Assembly: GCA_041743935.1 (NCBI GenBank) | Contig: JBGTLU010000044.1 | Coordinates: forward strand, 1 to 28,963 | Direction of reading: 5' to 3' | From: JBGTLU01 sp041743935 | Lineage (GTDB): Bacteria; Bacteroidota; Bacteroidia; Sphingobacteriales; Sphingobacteriaceae | Length of the DNA: 28,963 bases | Shown here: positions 1-8,362 of the stretch, piece after piece | How positions within the stretch are numbered: position 1 is the stretch's first letter | How the letters are laid out: the number at the start of each line of letters is the position of its first letter | Made by a program: the position numbers and the translations under genes | Notes under the pieces: generated by a model | What the model was told of the DNA's origin: nothing | Database searches by the model: none | Seen by the model: only the letters and a program-made list of their open reading frames with translations

Positions 1-510
1 CGCGGCATGCGTTCGGGTACACTAAATGTTCCGGGTATTGTTGGTTTAGGTAAAGCTTGCGAAATTTGCATGCTGGAGATGGAAAGCGAAGCAAAAAGAC
101 TTTCTACATTAAGAGATAAATTAGAAACCGCACTTTTAGCAAGTTTAGAAGAATCGTATGTAAATGGTAGCCGCGAACATCGTTTACCCAATGTAACCAA
201 CATCTCTTTTAAATACGTTGAAGGCGAAGGTTTGATGATGGCCATGAAAGATTTGGCTGTTTCTTCTGGCTCTGCTTGTACATCGGCATCACTAGAACCA
301 TCTTATGTTTTAAAAAGTTTAGGACTTTCTGACGATTTGGCTCATTCCTCTATCCGTTTTGGGTTAGGTAGATTTACCAAAGAAGAAGAAATAGATTATG
401 CAATAGAAACCACCAAAAAAGCGGTTAATCATTTACGCGAACTTAGCCCACTTTGGGAAATGTTTAAAGATGGCATAGATTTGAACAGTATAGAATGGGC
501 TGCACACTAG
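1..510 (+). CDS. iscS: Cysteine desulfurase IscS, C-terminal part (5' end cut by window)
   Basis: PLP-dependent cysteine desulfurase that takes sulfur from cysteine and passes it as persulfide to the scaffold IscU in the cytoplasm. The frame is open from the first base (R-G-M-R-S-G-T), so the gene starts upstream of the window and the first ATG at position 7 is internal. The mobile active-site loop SSGSACTSASLEPSYVL is present, with the persulfide cysteine encoded at 277-279. The C-terminus (LSPLWEM, then GIDLNSIEW) is typical of IscS rather than of SufS or NifS. iscU follows after 100 bases, so the two are probably co-transcribed. The spacer holds two adjacent copies of AATTAGC (514-520 and 522-528) and no evident terminator. 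Confidence 0.95.
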   Translation, partial: RGMRSGTLNVPGIVGLGKACEICMLEMESEAKRLSTLRDKLETALLASLEESYVNGSREHRLPNVTNISFKYVEGEGLMMAMKDLAVSSGSACTSASLEPSYVLKSLGLSDDLAHSSIRFGLGRFTKEEEIDYAIETTKKAVNHLRELSPLWEMFKDGIDLNSIEWAAH

Positions 511-610
511 GTTAATTAGCCAATTAGCAGAATACAAAATTTGATAATCGAAAAAATTAAATTGAATCAGAACAAGAAAGTTTATAATTTAAAAAAAATA
601 ATTAATTACA

Positions 611-1024
611 ATGGCATATTCAGATAAAGTTATAGATCATTACAGTAACCCACGTAATGTTGGTACATTAGATAAAAGTAAAAAATCTGTTGGCACCGGA
701 TTAGTTGGCGCACCAGAGTGTGGCGACGTGATGCGTTTACAAATCGAAGTAGACGAAAACAATAAAATAACCGATGCTAAATTCAAAACCTTCGGATGTG
801 GTTCTGCCATTGCATCTTCTTCGTTAGCTACGGAGTGGCTTAAGGGAAAGAGCATTGATGATGCCTTGAGCATTGATAACATGGACATTGTAGAAGAATT
901 ATCTTTACCACCAGTAAAAATCCATTGCTCGGTTTTGGCAGAAGATGCTATTAAAGCTGCAATTAACGATTACCGTGTAAAGAACGGCATGCCTGCTATC
1001 GAACTAGAAAAATCACATCATTAA
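611..1024 (+). CDS. iscU: Fe-S cluster assembly scaffold IscU
   Basis: Scaffold on which [2Fe-2S] clusters are built from IscS sulfur and then handed to apo-proteins with HscA/HscB help. The 137-residue product matches the family over its whole length. The N-terminal signature is YSDKVIDHYSNPRNVG. Cluster ligands are at Cys37 (APECGD, with Asp39), Cys63 (FGCGSAIASSS) and Cys106 (preceded by His105). The segment LPPVKIHCS carries the LPPVK motif recognised by the Hsp70 HscA. The short tail after the core ends in two histidines. The ATG at 611 directly precedes the conserved N-terminus. It lies between iscS and iscA, the usual isc order. Confidence 0.97.
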   Translation: MAYSDKVIDHYSNPRNVGTLDKSKKSVGTGLVGAPECGDVMRLQIEVDENNKITDAKFKTFGCGSAIASSSLATEWLKGKSIDDALSIDNMDIVEELSLPPVKIHCSVLAEDAIKAAINDYRVKNGMPAIELEKSHH

Positions 1025-1043
1025 TTAGTGAAAAGAGTTGAGT

Positions 1044-1370
1044 ATGATTACCATTACAGATAAAGCAAAATCAAAAATTGACCATTTAATAAATGAGAAT
1101 AATTTAGACCAAAATTATTTCTTACGAGTTGCTGTGCAAGGTGGTGGATGCTCTGGTTTATCGTATAAATTAGATTTTGATAATGAAACGAAACCTGGAG
1201 ATCAATTTTTTGAAGACAAAGGCCTAAAAATAGCCCTCGACATGAAAAGCTTCCTTTATTTAGCCGGTACAGAATTAGATTTTAGCGATGGTTTAAACGG
1301 CAAAGGGTTCAATTTTCAGAATCCAAATGCATCACGCACCTGTGGTTGCGGAGAAAGTTTTTCAGTATAA
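1044..1370 (+). CDS. iscA: A-type Fe-S carrier protein, IscA/HesB family
   Basis: Small A-type carrier that accepts and delivers Fe-S clusters or iron. The three invariant cysteines are visible: Cys36 in GGGCSGLSYKLDF, and Cys100 and Cys102 in the C-terminal TCGCGESF. Length (108 residues) is normal for the family. I chose ATG 1044 over an in-frame TTG at 1038 because the family begins with an I-x-I-T-x-A-type strand right after Met; an AAAAGAG run at 1031-1037 could serve as a weak ribosome site. It follows iscU after 19 bases and is followed by a terminator, so it is probably the last gene of an iscS-iscU-iscA unit. Discrimination from ErpA or SufA rests on context only. Confidence 0.93.
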   Translation: MITITDKAKSKIDHLINENNLDQNYFLRVAVQGGGCSGLSYKLDFDNETKPGDQFFEDKGLKIALDMKSFLYLAGTELDFSDGLNGKGFNFQNPNASRTCGCGESFSV

Positions 1371-1389
1371 ATTTACTTGACAACAAGGT

Positions 1390-1418
1390 AAGGGCTTTTA
1401 TAGCCCTTTTTTATTTTT
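1390..1418 (+). terminator. Intrinsic terminator after iscA
   Basis: A 7-bp stem AAGGGCT/AGCCCTT (1390-1396 with 1402-1408) with a 5-base loop is followed by a T-rich run through 1418. It lies 20 bases past the iscA stop and closes the isc unit. Confidence 0.88.
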
Positions 1419-1496
1419 AGTCTACAGGAATAGTTCTACGCTATGAAATAAATTTTTATAAATTCGCCACTTCCGATAAACCATAGTAATACTTGT

Positions 1497-3410
1497 ATGT
1501 CGAAACTAAATGAACTAACCACCCTACCACAATTACTAAGAAATGTTGTTGAAAATGTTCATTCACCTGAACACCCATTCTTATCCTTCAGAGGAAAGGA
1601 TGGCTATGAAAACATTAGTTACAAACAAGCATTAGATTATGCAGATGCACTTTCGGCATATTTTCTACATCTAGGAATAAACAAAGGAGATAGGTTAGGA
1701 TTAATTATCGAAAACTGCCCAGAGTATGTTTTTTACGACCAAGCCCTACAACAAATTGGTGCTATAAATGTATCTATTTATCCTACCCTCTCTGAATCTG
1801 AAATATTATTTATAATGAACGATGCAGGTATAAAAACCCTGCTGGTTGGCAATCAATTCTTATTAAGGAAAATACTTAAAGTAGCAGATAAATGTCCTTC
1901 ATTACTAAGTATCATCACCAATTTTGACGATTATCAAAAAATTGCATCCACTTATACCGGAACGAAAACCGTTCAATCATTAATTGAAACTTTACAACAA
2001 GGTTCAAATCAATTACCAAATTTCGCAAAACAAATAGACGAATTACGTTTAGCTGTATTACCAGATGATATTGCCTCTTTAATTTATACTTCTGGAACTA
2101 CAGGAACTCCCAAAGGAGCCATGTTAACCCATCACAATTTTGTGATGAATGTAAAAACGTGTTTAACACAATTACCTTTTATTGATGAGAATGAGGTTTT
2201 TCTGTCGTTTTTACCCCTCTCCCATGTATTTGAACGAACTGCTACTTACCACGTTTGTATTGCGGTAGGTTGCCGAATTGCCTTTGCACAAAGTTTAGAG
2301 CTTTTAGGGAAAAACATGATGGAAGTTAGACCTACTATCATGGCTTGTGTTCCAAGATTGCTAGAAAAAATTAACGAAAAAGCAGTTAAAAACGCCACAG
2401 CAGGTGGTGGCATAAAAGCCAAAATATTTAATTGGGCACTAGAAGTTGGTAAAGAAGCCCGAGTTTGCAACGAACAAGGCAAACCAATGGGTTTGGCGCT
2501 GGGTTTAAAATATAAAATTGCCGATAAACTAGTTTTTAGTAAAATAAAAGAAAAAACAGGTGGTAATCTCAAATTCATGATTTCTGGCGGTGCAGCTTTA
2601 CCAAAAAGTGTTGGGGAATTTTTCGGGAATTTAGGCATCAAAATTTTAGAAGGTTTTGGCTTAACAGAAACCTCGCCGGTTATGTCGGTAACCGAATTTA
2701 ACCGCCAGATAATTGGTACGGTTGGAAGAATTATTCCGGGTATTGAAGTAGGCATACAAAACTATGATACCAAAGAAATCATCACCTTACAAACCTATGA
2801 TTCGTTTAAACCCGAGTTTGAGTGTGCCGAGGGAGAAATCATTGTTCGCGGGCATTGTGTAATGCAAGGCTATTGGAATAACCAAAACGAAACACGGATG
2901 GTGATTGATGATAGTGGATGGTTCCATACCGGCGATGTGGGTAGATTTTATAAAGGAAACTTGCAAATCACCGATAGGATAAAGAATATCATTGTAAACT
3001 CTTATGGCAAAAACGTTTATCCAACCCAAATAGAAAATGCGTATTTACGTAGCCCCAGAATTGAGCAAATCTTTTTAATTGGCGATAAGAGAGATTACAT
3101 CACAGCCATCATTATTCCATCCAGAGAAAACATGCAAGAAGCTTTTGGTTTTAAAGATTCTTATTTTGATATGCCGGATACCTTTATTGAGGATGAAAAT
3201 ATTATCCGATGGATAAATGAAGATGTGCGAAAAATATCTCAAACCCTCTCTAAATTCGAGCGCATTAAGAACTTTGCGGTAAAGAGAAATCCTTTTTCGA
3301 TAGATGAAGAAGAAATGACTCCAACCATGAAAACTAAACGTCGCATTATTGAGAAAAAATATGCCGATAAAATAGAAGAGTTGTATTTGGTAGCAGAGAT
3401 GGAAGAGTAA
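1497..3410 (+). CDS. Long-chain acyl-CoA synthetase (AMP-forming), ANL superfamily
   Basis: Activates long-chain fatty acids with ATP to acyl-adenylate and then to acyl-CoA, at the inner face of the membrane. The 637-residue protein has the adenylation core in order: P-loop IYTSGTTGTPKGAML near residues 196-210, the acyl-adenylate motif GFGLTETSP near 385, GWFHTGDVGRF near 475, and the hinge DRIKNIIVNSYGKNVYP. The C-terminal lid contains TMKTKRRIIEKKY, whose lysine region is typical of the catalytic end. The type resembles the FadD15/AMP-binding enzymes common in Bacteroidota. It has its own start 78 bases past the isc terminator; only a weak -7-like TAAATTCG (1459-1466) is seen upstream. Chain-length specificity cannot be read from sequence. 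Confidence 0.9.
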   Translation: MSKLNELTTLPQLLRNVVENVHSPEHPFLSFRGKDGYENISYKQALDYADALSAYFLHLGINKGDRLGLIIENCPEYVFYDQALQQIGAINVSIYPTLSESEILFIMNDAGIKTLLVGNQFLLRKILKVADKCPSLLSIITNFDDYQKIASTYTGTKTVQSLIETLQQGSNQLPNFAKQIDELRLAVLPDDIASLIYTSGTTGTPKGAMLTHHNFVMNVKTCLTQLPFIDENEVFLSFLPLSHVFERTATYHVCIAVGCRIAFAQSLELLGKNMMEVRPTIMACVPRLLEKINEKAVKNATAGGGIKAKIFNWALEVGKEARVCNEQGKPMGLALGLKYKIADKLVFSKIKEKTGGNLKFMISGGAALPKSVGEFFGNLGIKILEGFGLTETSPVMSVTEFNRQIIGTVGRIIPGIEVGIQNYDTKEIITLQTYDSFKPEFECAEGEIIVRGHCVMQGYWNNQNETRMVIDDSGWFHTGDVGRFYKGNLQITDRIKNIIVNSYGKNVYPTQIENAYLRSPRIEQIFLIGDKRDYITAIIIPSRENMQEAFGFKDSYFDMPDTFIEDENIIRWINEDVRKISQTLSKFERIKNFAVKRNPFSIDEEEMTPTMKTKRRIIEKKYADKIEELYLVAEMEE

Positions 3411-3438
3411 GAATTCTTATTAATAAAATATAATTTAC

Positions 3439-4116
3439 TTATTCATTATTTGCCAATTTCAAATAAACCTGAGCCAAGGTTAATACATCTTTCTCGCAAT
3501 ACACTTTTATTCGTTCTACATCTTTGTCGTGCCAATATACTTTTGCTACCATGCTGCCATCTATGTCGTCTTTTGGTGTTGGAATGCCAAATACGGCTGC
3601 CAATAAACTAAGTGAAGTATAGTGCTTATAATCGCCAAACTTCCACAATTCCAAGGTATCTAAATGATTAATTTCCCATGGTTTTTTGCCAGCATTATCC
3701 AATGCTGCTGGTAGGGCTATCCCATTTATCAACATCCTACGAGACAAGTACGGAAAATCAAACTCTTTACCATTGTGAGCACACAGATAGACAGGGTATT
3801 TAAACGACTGCAACAGCGAGCAAAAATGGGTTAAAATCTCTTTCTCGTCATGACCATAAAACGATCTTATTTTTAGTTTTCTTTCTCCATCCTCGGCATA
3901 ATGCATACCAAAAGAAATACAAACTATTTTACCAAACTCGGCATAAATACCGGCGCGTTCATACACTTCTTCGGGAGTTCTATCTGCCTGAATATACTTT
4001 GCTTTTTGCTCCCAAAGTTTCTGAAACGTTTCGTCTAACATAGAAAATTCAGGAACCAACGGTACCGTTTCTATGTCTAAAAATAAAATACTCTCCACTC
4101 TAATATTTTGTTGCAT
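3439..4116 (-). CDS. Predicted 3'-5' exonuclease related to the PolB proofreading domain
   Basis: A stand-alone DEDDy-type nuclease of the RNase H-like fold, probably acting on DNA 3' ends with two metal ions. Visible motifs: Exo I with Asp14 and Glu16 (FLDIET), Exo II with Asp120 (AHNGKEFDFPYL), and Exo III with Tyr206 and Asp210 (YCEKD). The 225-residue length covers only the exonuclease domain, with no polymerase part. This fits the family described as a predicted exonuclease related to the exonuclease domain of PolB. It converges on the acyl-CoA synthetase with a 28-base gap that lacks a clear hairpin terminator. ATG 4116 is used. Its cellular role is not known from sequence. Confidence 0.85.
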   Translation of the reverse strand: MQQNIRVESILFLDIETVPLVPEFSMLDETFQKLWEQKAKYIQADRTPEEVYERAGIYAEFGKIVCISFGMHYAEDGERKLKIRSFYGHDEKEILTHFCSLLQSFKYPVYLCAHNGKEFDFPYLSRRMLINGIALPAALDNAGKKPWEINHLDTLELWKFGDYKHYTSLSLLAAVFGIPTPKDDIDGSMVAKVYWHDKDVERIKVYCEKDVLTLAQVYLKLANNE

Positions 4117-4231
4117 AAATGCTAAGTAATGGTGTGCTTGTTACTTATACTAAGTAAGCTAAAATTTATAAAAAATGAAAAAGTTAAAAAGTTAAAAATG
4201 AATATGCTCCAATGAAATTGATTCAAATTTT

Positions 4232-4262
4232 GCCCCTTGTCCATAATCAGGGGGCTTTTTTT
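4232..4262 (+). terminator. Intrinsic terminator-like hairpin upstream of the GH3 gene
   Basis: GCCCCTTG (4232-4239) pairs with CAGGGGGC (4248-4255), an 8-bp stem with one T-G wobble and an 8-base loop, followed by seven Ts. It is oriented for + strand transcripts, yet no + strand gene ends nearby: the preceding gene is on the minus strand. It could end a short untranslated RNA or a leader, or be a remnant. Confidence 0.75.
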
Positions 4263-4335
4263 ATGTAATCATTAGAAAGATTGTTAAGGATATCCTTACC
4301 CTACTACCAATCCTTTAATTCCCAATTCAAAACCC

Positions 4336-4343
4336 TATTTTTG
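4336..4343 (+). promoter_or_regulatory. Possible -7 box (TATTTTTG) of the GH3-dxr-rseP-hscB unit
   Basis: TATTTTTG fits the Bacteroidota -7 pattern TAnnTTTG exactly and ends five bases before the GH3 ATG. A partial -33 match TTTA lies at 4314-4317 (spacer 18). If used, transcription would start at about the start codon, giving a leaderless or nearly leaderless mRNA. Sequence match only. Confidence 0.3.
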
Positions 4344-4348
4344 TTCCA

Positions 4349-5845
4349 ATGGGATTTAAAGCTTCACTCAGCAAACCGTTTGCTAAATTCATTGCCTTAG
4401 GTATACGTAAATGGAATAAAAATGCAGTGGCAATGCAAGACAAAGTTTTTAAAAAACTTGTCTCCAGCGCTAAAAATACAGCTTTTGGTATCGACCACGA
4501 TTTTAAATCCATCCGAAACTATAATGATTTTAAATCCAGAATCCCGATAAGAGATTACGAGGATCTAAAAGTTTACATAGACCGTGTGGTGGCCGGCGAG
4601 CAGAACATTCTTTGGCCCGGTAAACCCTTGTATTTTGCCAAAACTTCCGGCACAACATCAGGCGTTAAATACATCCCCATTTCTAAGGAATCTATGCCGC
4701 ATCACATACAAGCAGCACGAAATGCCTTATTGCTTTACATTGCCGAAACCGGAAAATCGGATTTTGTAAACGGTAAAATGATTTTCTTGCAAGGCAGCCC
4801 CGTTATGGAAGAAAAAAACGGGATTGATGTTGGGAGATTATCGGGCATTGTGGCACATCACGTACCAAAATACCTCCAAAAAAACCGTTTACCATCTTAT
4901 AAAACCAATTGTATTGAAGATTGGGAACAAAAATTAGATGCTATTGTGGAAGAAACTCTTCCTGAAAACATGAGCCTTATTTCGGGCATACCGCCTTGGG
5001 TTCAAATGTACTTTGATAGATTGACTGAGAAAACAGGCAAACCGATAAAAGACGTTTTCCCGAATTTCAGCCTGTTTGTATATGGTGGAGTAAATTTTGA
5101 ACCCTACCGAGCAAAATTAGAAACCAGCATAGGCAAAAAAATAGATGCCATAGAAACCTATCCTGCTTCTGAAGGTTTTATCGCCTTTCAGGATAGCCAA
5201 ACCGAACCCGGACTATTATTAAACGTAGATGGAGGAATATTTTTTGAGTTTATTCCGGCTGATGAATACCATACCGAAAATCCAACCCGAATTAGTTTAG
5301 CAGATGTAGAATTAAATAAAAATTACGCCATCATCCTGAATACCAATGCCGGTTTGTGGGGATATAGCATAGGCGATACCGTTAAATTTATATCCAAAAA
5401 TCCATATAAATTGTTGGTAACCGGTCGGATTAAACATTTTATTTCTGCTTTTGGTGAGCATGTTATTGGCGAAGAAGTGGAATATGCCTTGTTGAGTGTG
5501 GCAAAGGAACTGAACATAGACATCACAGAATTTACAGTAGCTCCGCAAGTTGTAAATCCGGATGGAGGATTACCTTATCACGAGTGGTTCATCGAGTTTG
5601 CCAAAGCCCCTGAAGACTTGGAATCATTTAGAATTTTGGTAGATAATCTACTTAGAGAAAAAAACGTGTATTACGATGATTTAATTGTTGGAAATATTTT
5701 ACAACCCCTAAAAATTACTCTTCTCAAGAAAAACGCCTTTATTGATTATATGCGTTCTTTGGGTAAATTAGGCGGTCAAAACAAAGTGCCAAGATTAAGT
5801 AATGATAGAAAGATTGCATCTGTTTTGGAGAATTTTAAAGACTAA
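4349..5845 (+). CDS. GH3-family acyl-adenylate/thioester-forming enzyme (auxin-responsive GH3 homologue)
   Basis: Member of the GH3 branch of adenylate-forming enzymes. Plant GH3 proteins join amino acids to acyl acids such as auxin or jasmonate; the bacterial substrate is not known. The 498-residue length and motifs fit the family: the ATP-binding SGTTSGVKYIPIS near residues 100-112, LFVYGGVNFEPYR, ETYPASEGFIAF, and GYSIGDTVKF, followed by the C-terminal lid beginning at the TGRIKHFISAFGEH segment. ATG 4349 gives the expected N-terminus. dxr starts 29 bases downstream and rseP and hscB follow closely, so this is probably the first gene of that operon. It is a second ANL enzyme within 3 kb of the acyl-CoA synthetase, but the two are not in one transcription unit. 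Confidence 0.88.
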   Translation: MGFKASLSKPFAKFIALGIRKWNKNAVAMQDKVFKKLVSSAKNTAFGIDHDFKSIRNYNDFKSRIPIRDYEDLKVYIDRVVAGEQNILWPGKPLYFAKTSGTTSGVKYIPISKESMPHHIQAARNALLLYIAETGKSDFVNGKMIFLQGSPVMEEKNGIDVGRLSGIVAHHVPKYLQKNRLPSYKTNCIEDWEQKLDAIVEETLPENMSLISGIPPWVQMYFDRLTEKTGKPIKDVFPNFSLFVYGGVNFEPYRAKLETSIGKKIDAIETYPASEGFIAFQDSQTEPGLLLNVDGGIFFEFIPADEYHTENPTRISLADVELNKNYAIILNTNAGLWGYSIGDTVKFISKNPYKLLVTGRIKHFISAFGEHVIGEEVEYALLSVAKELNIDITEFTVAPQVVNPDGGLPYHEWFIEFAKAPEDLESFRILVDNLLREKNVYYDDLIVGNILQPLKITLLKKNAFIDYMRSLGKLGGQNKVPRLSNDRKIASVLENFKD

Positions 5846-5874
5846 ATTTAACCGCCTAACCGTCATAAATTAAC

Positions 5875-7020
5875 TTGAAAAATATAGCATTACTCGGTTC
5901 TACCGGATCCATAGGCACACAAGCTTTGGAGGTCATCCAGAAAAATCCCAATTTATTTAAAGTATCAATTCTAACTGCAAATTCAAATGTAGATTTATTG
6001 ATTGAGCAAGCTATAACCTTTTTACCAAAAACAGTGGTAATTGCCAAGGAAAGCAAATACCAAAAATTAAAAGACGCTTTAAGTAAATATCCCATTACTA
6101 TTTTGGCCGGAGAAGCAGCCATATGCGAAGTGGTAATCCAACCCGATGTTGATTTGGTACTTACTGCCCTTGTTGGCTATGCCGGGTTAAAACCTACCCT
6201 ATCTGCTATTCAAGCTGGTAAAAATATCGCTTTAGCAAATAAAGAAACCCTTGTAGTAGCCGGAGATTTAGTAACCGATTTAGCACGAAAAAATAACGTT
6301 TCTATAATCCCTGTAGATTCAGAACATTCGGCAATTTTTCAGTGTTTGGTTGGTGAATCTCAAAATCCAATTGAAAAAATATACCTAACTGCATCTGGTG
6401 GTCCTTTTAGGGGGAAAAACATGGAGCAATTAATGGCAGTTACAAAAAAAGAAGCATTAAAACACCCAAACTGGGTAATGGGGGCAAAAATAACCATTGA
6501 TTCTGCTTCTTTAATGAACAAGGGATTAGAAGTAATTGAAGCAAAATGGTTGTTCGATTTATCGGTTAATCAAATAGATGTAATTATTCATCCACAATCC
6601 ATCATCCATTCCATCATTCAGTTTGAAGATGGTTCCATGAAAGCTCAAATGGGTTTACCCGATATGAAATTACCAATACAATATGCTTTGGCTTACCCGC
6701 AAAGAATTCCAAATCAGTTTACTAGATTTAACTTTGCAGAATACTCAAATTTAACTTTTGAGGCTGCCGATAGCAAAACTTTCCGTAACCTTGCACTTGC
6801 TTTCGAAGCCCTTAAAACAGGCGGTAATATGCCTTGCATAATTAATGCAGCAAACGAAGTAGTGGTAGATGCCTTTTTAAAAGATCAAATAGGTTTTTTA
6901 CAAATGAGCGATGTAATAGAATCATGTATGCAAAAAGTAGATTTTGTAACCAAACCTTGCTACGAAGATTACGTTGCTACCGATACAGAAACAAGAAGGC
7001 TGGCAAATGAGTTATTATAA
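5875..7020 (+). CDS. dxr: 1-deoxy-D-xylulose 5-phosphate reductoisomerase
   Basis: NADPH- and metal-dependent enzyme that converts DXP to 2-C-methyl-D-erythritol 4-phosphate, the first committed step of the non-mevalonate isoprenoid pathway. The 381 residues include the NADPH loop LLGSTGSIGTQ (about 6-16), PVDSEHSAIFQCL with the metal-binding Asp/Glu, LTASGGPFRG, HPNWVMGAKITIDSASLMNKGLEVIEA region motifs (read here in part) and the flexible-loop segment VIIHPQSIIHS. The start is TTG 5875: an in-frame stop at 5866-5868 and the Rossmann strand directly after leave no ATG alternative. It sits 29 bases after the GH3 gene and 19 before rseP. Confidence 0.97.
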   Translation: MKNIALLGSTGSIGTQALEVIQKNPNLFKVSILTANSNVDLLIEQAITFLPKTVVIAKESKYQKLKDALSKYPITILAGEAAICEVVIQPDVDLVLTALVGYAGLKPTLSAIQAGKNIALANKETLVVAGDLVTDLARKNNVSIIPVDSEHSAIFQCLVGESQNPIEKIYLTASGGPFRGKNMEQLMAVTKKEALKHPNWVMGAKITIDSASLMNKGLEVIEAKWLFDLSVNQIDVIIHPQSIIHSIIQFEDGSMKAQMGLPDMKLPIQYALAYPQRIPNQFTRFNFAEYSNLTFEAADSKTFRNLALAFEALKTGGNMPCIINAANEVVVDAFLKDQIGFLQMSDVIESCMQKVDFVTKPCYEDYVATDTETRRLANELL

Positions 7021-7039
7021 ATGAATTTAAAATAAAAAT

Positions 7040-8359
7040 ATGAGCGGATTAATTATGGCAGCCCAATTATTGGCCGGGCTTTCATTACTTATAGTATTAC
7101 ACGAATTTGGACATTACTGGGCAGCACGTGCCTTCGGAATTAAAGTAGAGAAATTCTATTTATTTTTTGATGCATGGGGCTTCAAACTTTTCAGTTTTAA
7201 ATACGGAGATACCGAATATGGCATGGGTTGGTTACCCTTAGGAGGTTACGTAAAAATTGCCGGTATGATTGATGAATCCATGGATACCGAACAAATGAAA
7301 CAACCGGTACAACCTTGGGAGTTCAGAGCTAAACCAGCTTGGCAACGTTTAATCGTTATGTTAGGAGGTGTTACCGTAAATGTACTTTTAGGAATTCTTA
7401 TTTTTTGGATTTTAACGTTCACTTATGGAGATACGGACATCAACAATAAAGGACTAAAAAATGGAGTGGTTGCATTAGAATTGGCTAAAGATTTAGGCAT
7501 CCAATCTGGCGATAAAATAGTTGCTGTAGGTAACGATACCATCGAAAAATTTAGTGAAATTTTAGGCCCTAAAGTTTTAATGGGCAATGTAGATTTAACC
7601 ATACAGCGTGGAGATTCTACTGTCAAAATTGCTGTTCCAGGTAATTTCATAGAAAAAATTAGCGATTCAGGTCCGGGCAAATTCTTAGAACCTCGTTCTG
7701 CTTTTGTTGTAGAATCTGTTTTAACTGGCAGCAATGCCGAAAAAGCAGGGTTACTTGCCGGAGATAAAATTTTAGCGGTAGATTCTGTATTAATTCCGTT
7801 TTATGATCAAATAACCCCCGTTCTTCAAAGTAAAAAAGGCGAAGAAGTAACGCTTTTAGTTTCCCGTGGCGATGAAACCTTAGAACTACCAGTGCAAGTT
7901 ACTATTGATGGCACCATTGGTTTTTTCCCAAAACTTACGGATATAGTATTAATAGAAGAGAAGTATAGCGCTTCTGAAGCATTACCAATGGGTGCACAAA
8001 AAGCGTGGGATGCCATTTGGCTGAACTTAAAAGGATTCGGGAAAATATTTAGTGGCGATGTACGTGCTGATAAAGCAATTCAAGGACCTATAGGCATCGC
8101 ATCTATTTATGGTGGCACGTTTGACTGGGAACGTTTCTGGAGTTTAACTGCTTTAATTTCCATGATATTAGCTTTCATGAATTTATTGCCAATACCGGCA
8201 CTAGATGGCGGTCATGCCATGTTTTTAATCATAGAAATCATTCGTGGTAAACCTTTAAATGATTCCATTATGGAGAAAGCACAAACCGTAGGGTTTTTTA
8301 TTCTAATAGGGTTGATGATTTTTGCTTTTGGAAATGATATTCTAAAACTATTGTTTTAA
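7040..8359 (+). CDS. rseP: RIP metalloprotease RseP (site-2 protease, M50 family)
   Basis: Inner-membrane zinc protease that cuts transmembrane substrates such as anti-sigma factors after a first periplasmic cut. The zinc site HEFGH is at residues 21-25 inside the first membrane helix. The third ligand lies in NLLPIPALDGGH (Asp389). Two PDZ-like domains lie between them; the second is clear around SVLTGSNAEKAGLLAGDKIL. Further hydrophobic segments are at about 108-125, 371-388 and 420-435, giving the usual four-helix topology. Length 439 is normal. It is co-directional with dxr (19-base gap), and hscB begins 3 bases after its stop, so coupling is likely. Confidence 0.95.
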   Translation: MSGLIMAAQLLAGLSLLIVLHEFGHYWAARAFGIKVEKFYLFFDAWGFKLFSFKYGDTEYGMGWLPLGGYVKIAGMIDESMDTEQMKQPVQPWEFRAKPAWQRLIVMLGGVTVNVLLGILIFWILTFTYGDTDINNKGLKNGVVALELAKDLGIQSGDKIVAVGNDTIEKFSEILGPKVLMGNVDLTIQRGDSTVKIAVPGNFIEKISDSGPGKFLEPRSAFVVESVLTGSNAEKAGLLAGDKILAVDSVLIPFYDQITPVLQSKKGEEVTLLVSRGDETLELPVQVTIDGTIGFFPKLTDIVLIEEKYSASEALPMGAQKAWDAIWLNLKGFGKIFSGDVRADKAIQGPIGIASIYGGTFDWERFWSLTALISMILAFMNLLPIPALDGGHAMFLIIEIIRGKPLNDSIMEKAQTVGFFILIGLMIFAFGNDILKLLF

Positions 8360-8362
8360 TGC

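Larger units (their letters stand above)
4117..4348. other. Intergenic region between divergent exonuclease and GH3 genes
   Basis: A 232-base A+T-rich gap. It holds an intrinsic terminator on the + strand (4232-4262) and a possible -7 box next to the GH3 start. I see no supported ORF: the longest ATG-started frames before the terminator have 12 codons or fewer. No exact Bacteroidota promoter is visible upstream of the terminator. Confidence 0.6.

Noticed and set aside
2246..2755. A 169-codon minus-strand frame inside the acyl-CoA synthetase
   Set aside because: A shadow of a well-supported gene with no recognisable motif of its own.
3408..3419. Perfect palindrome TAAGAATTCTTA at the acyl-CoA synthetase stop
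   Set aside because: No loop and A+T-rich, so not a useful terminator hairpin; a 12-base palindrome is not unusual here.
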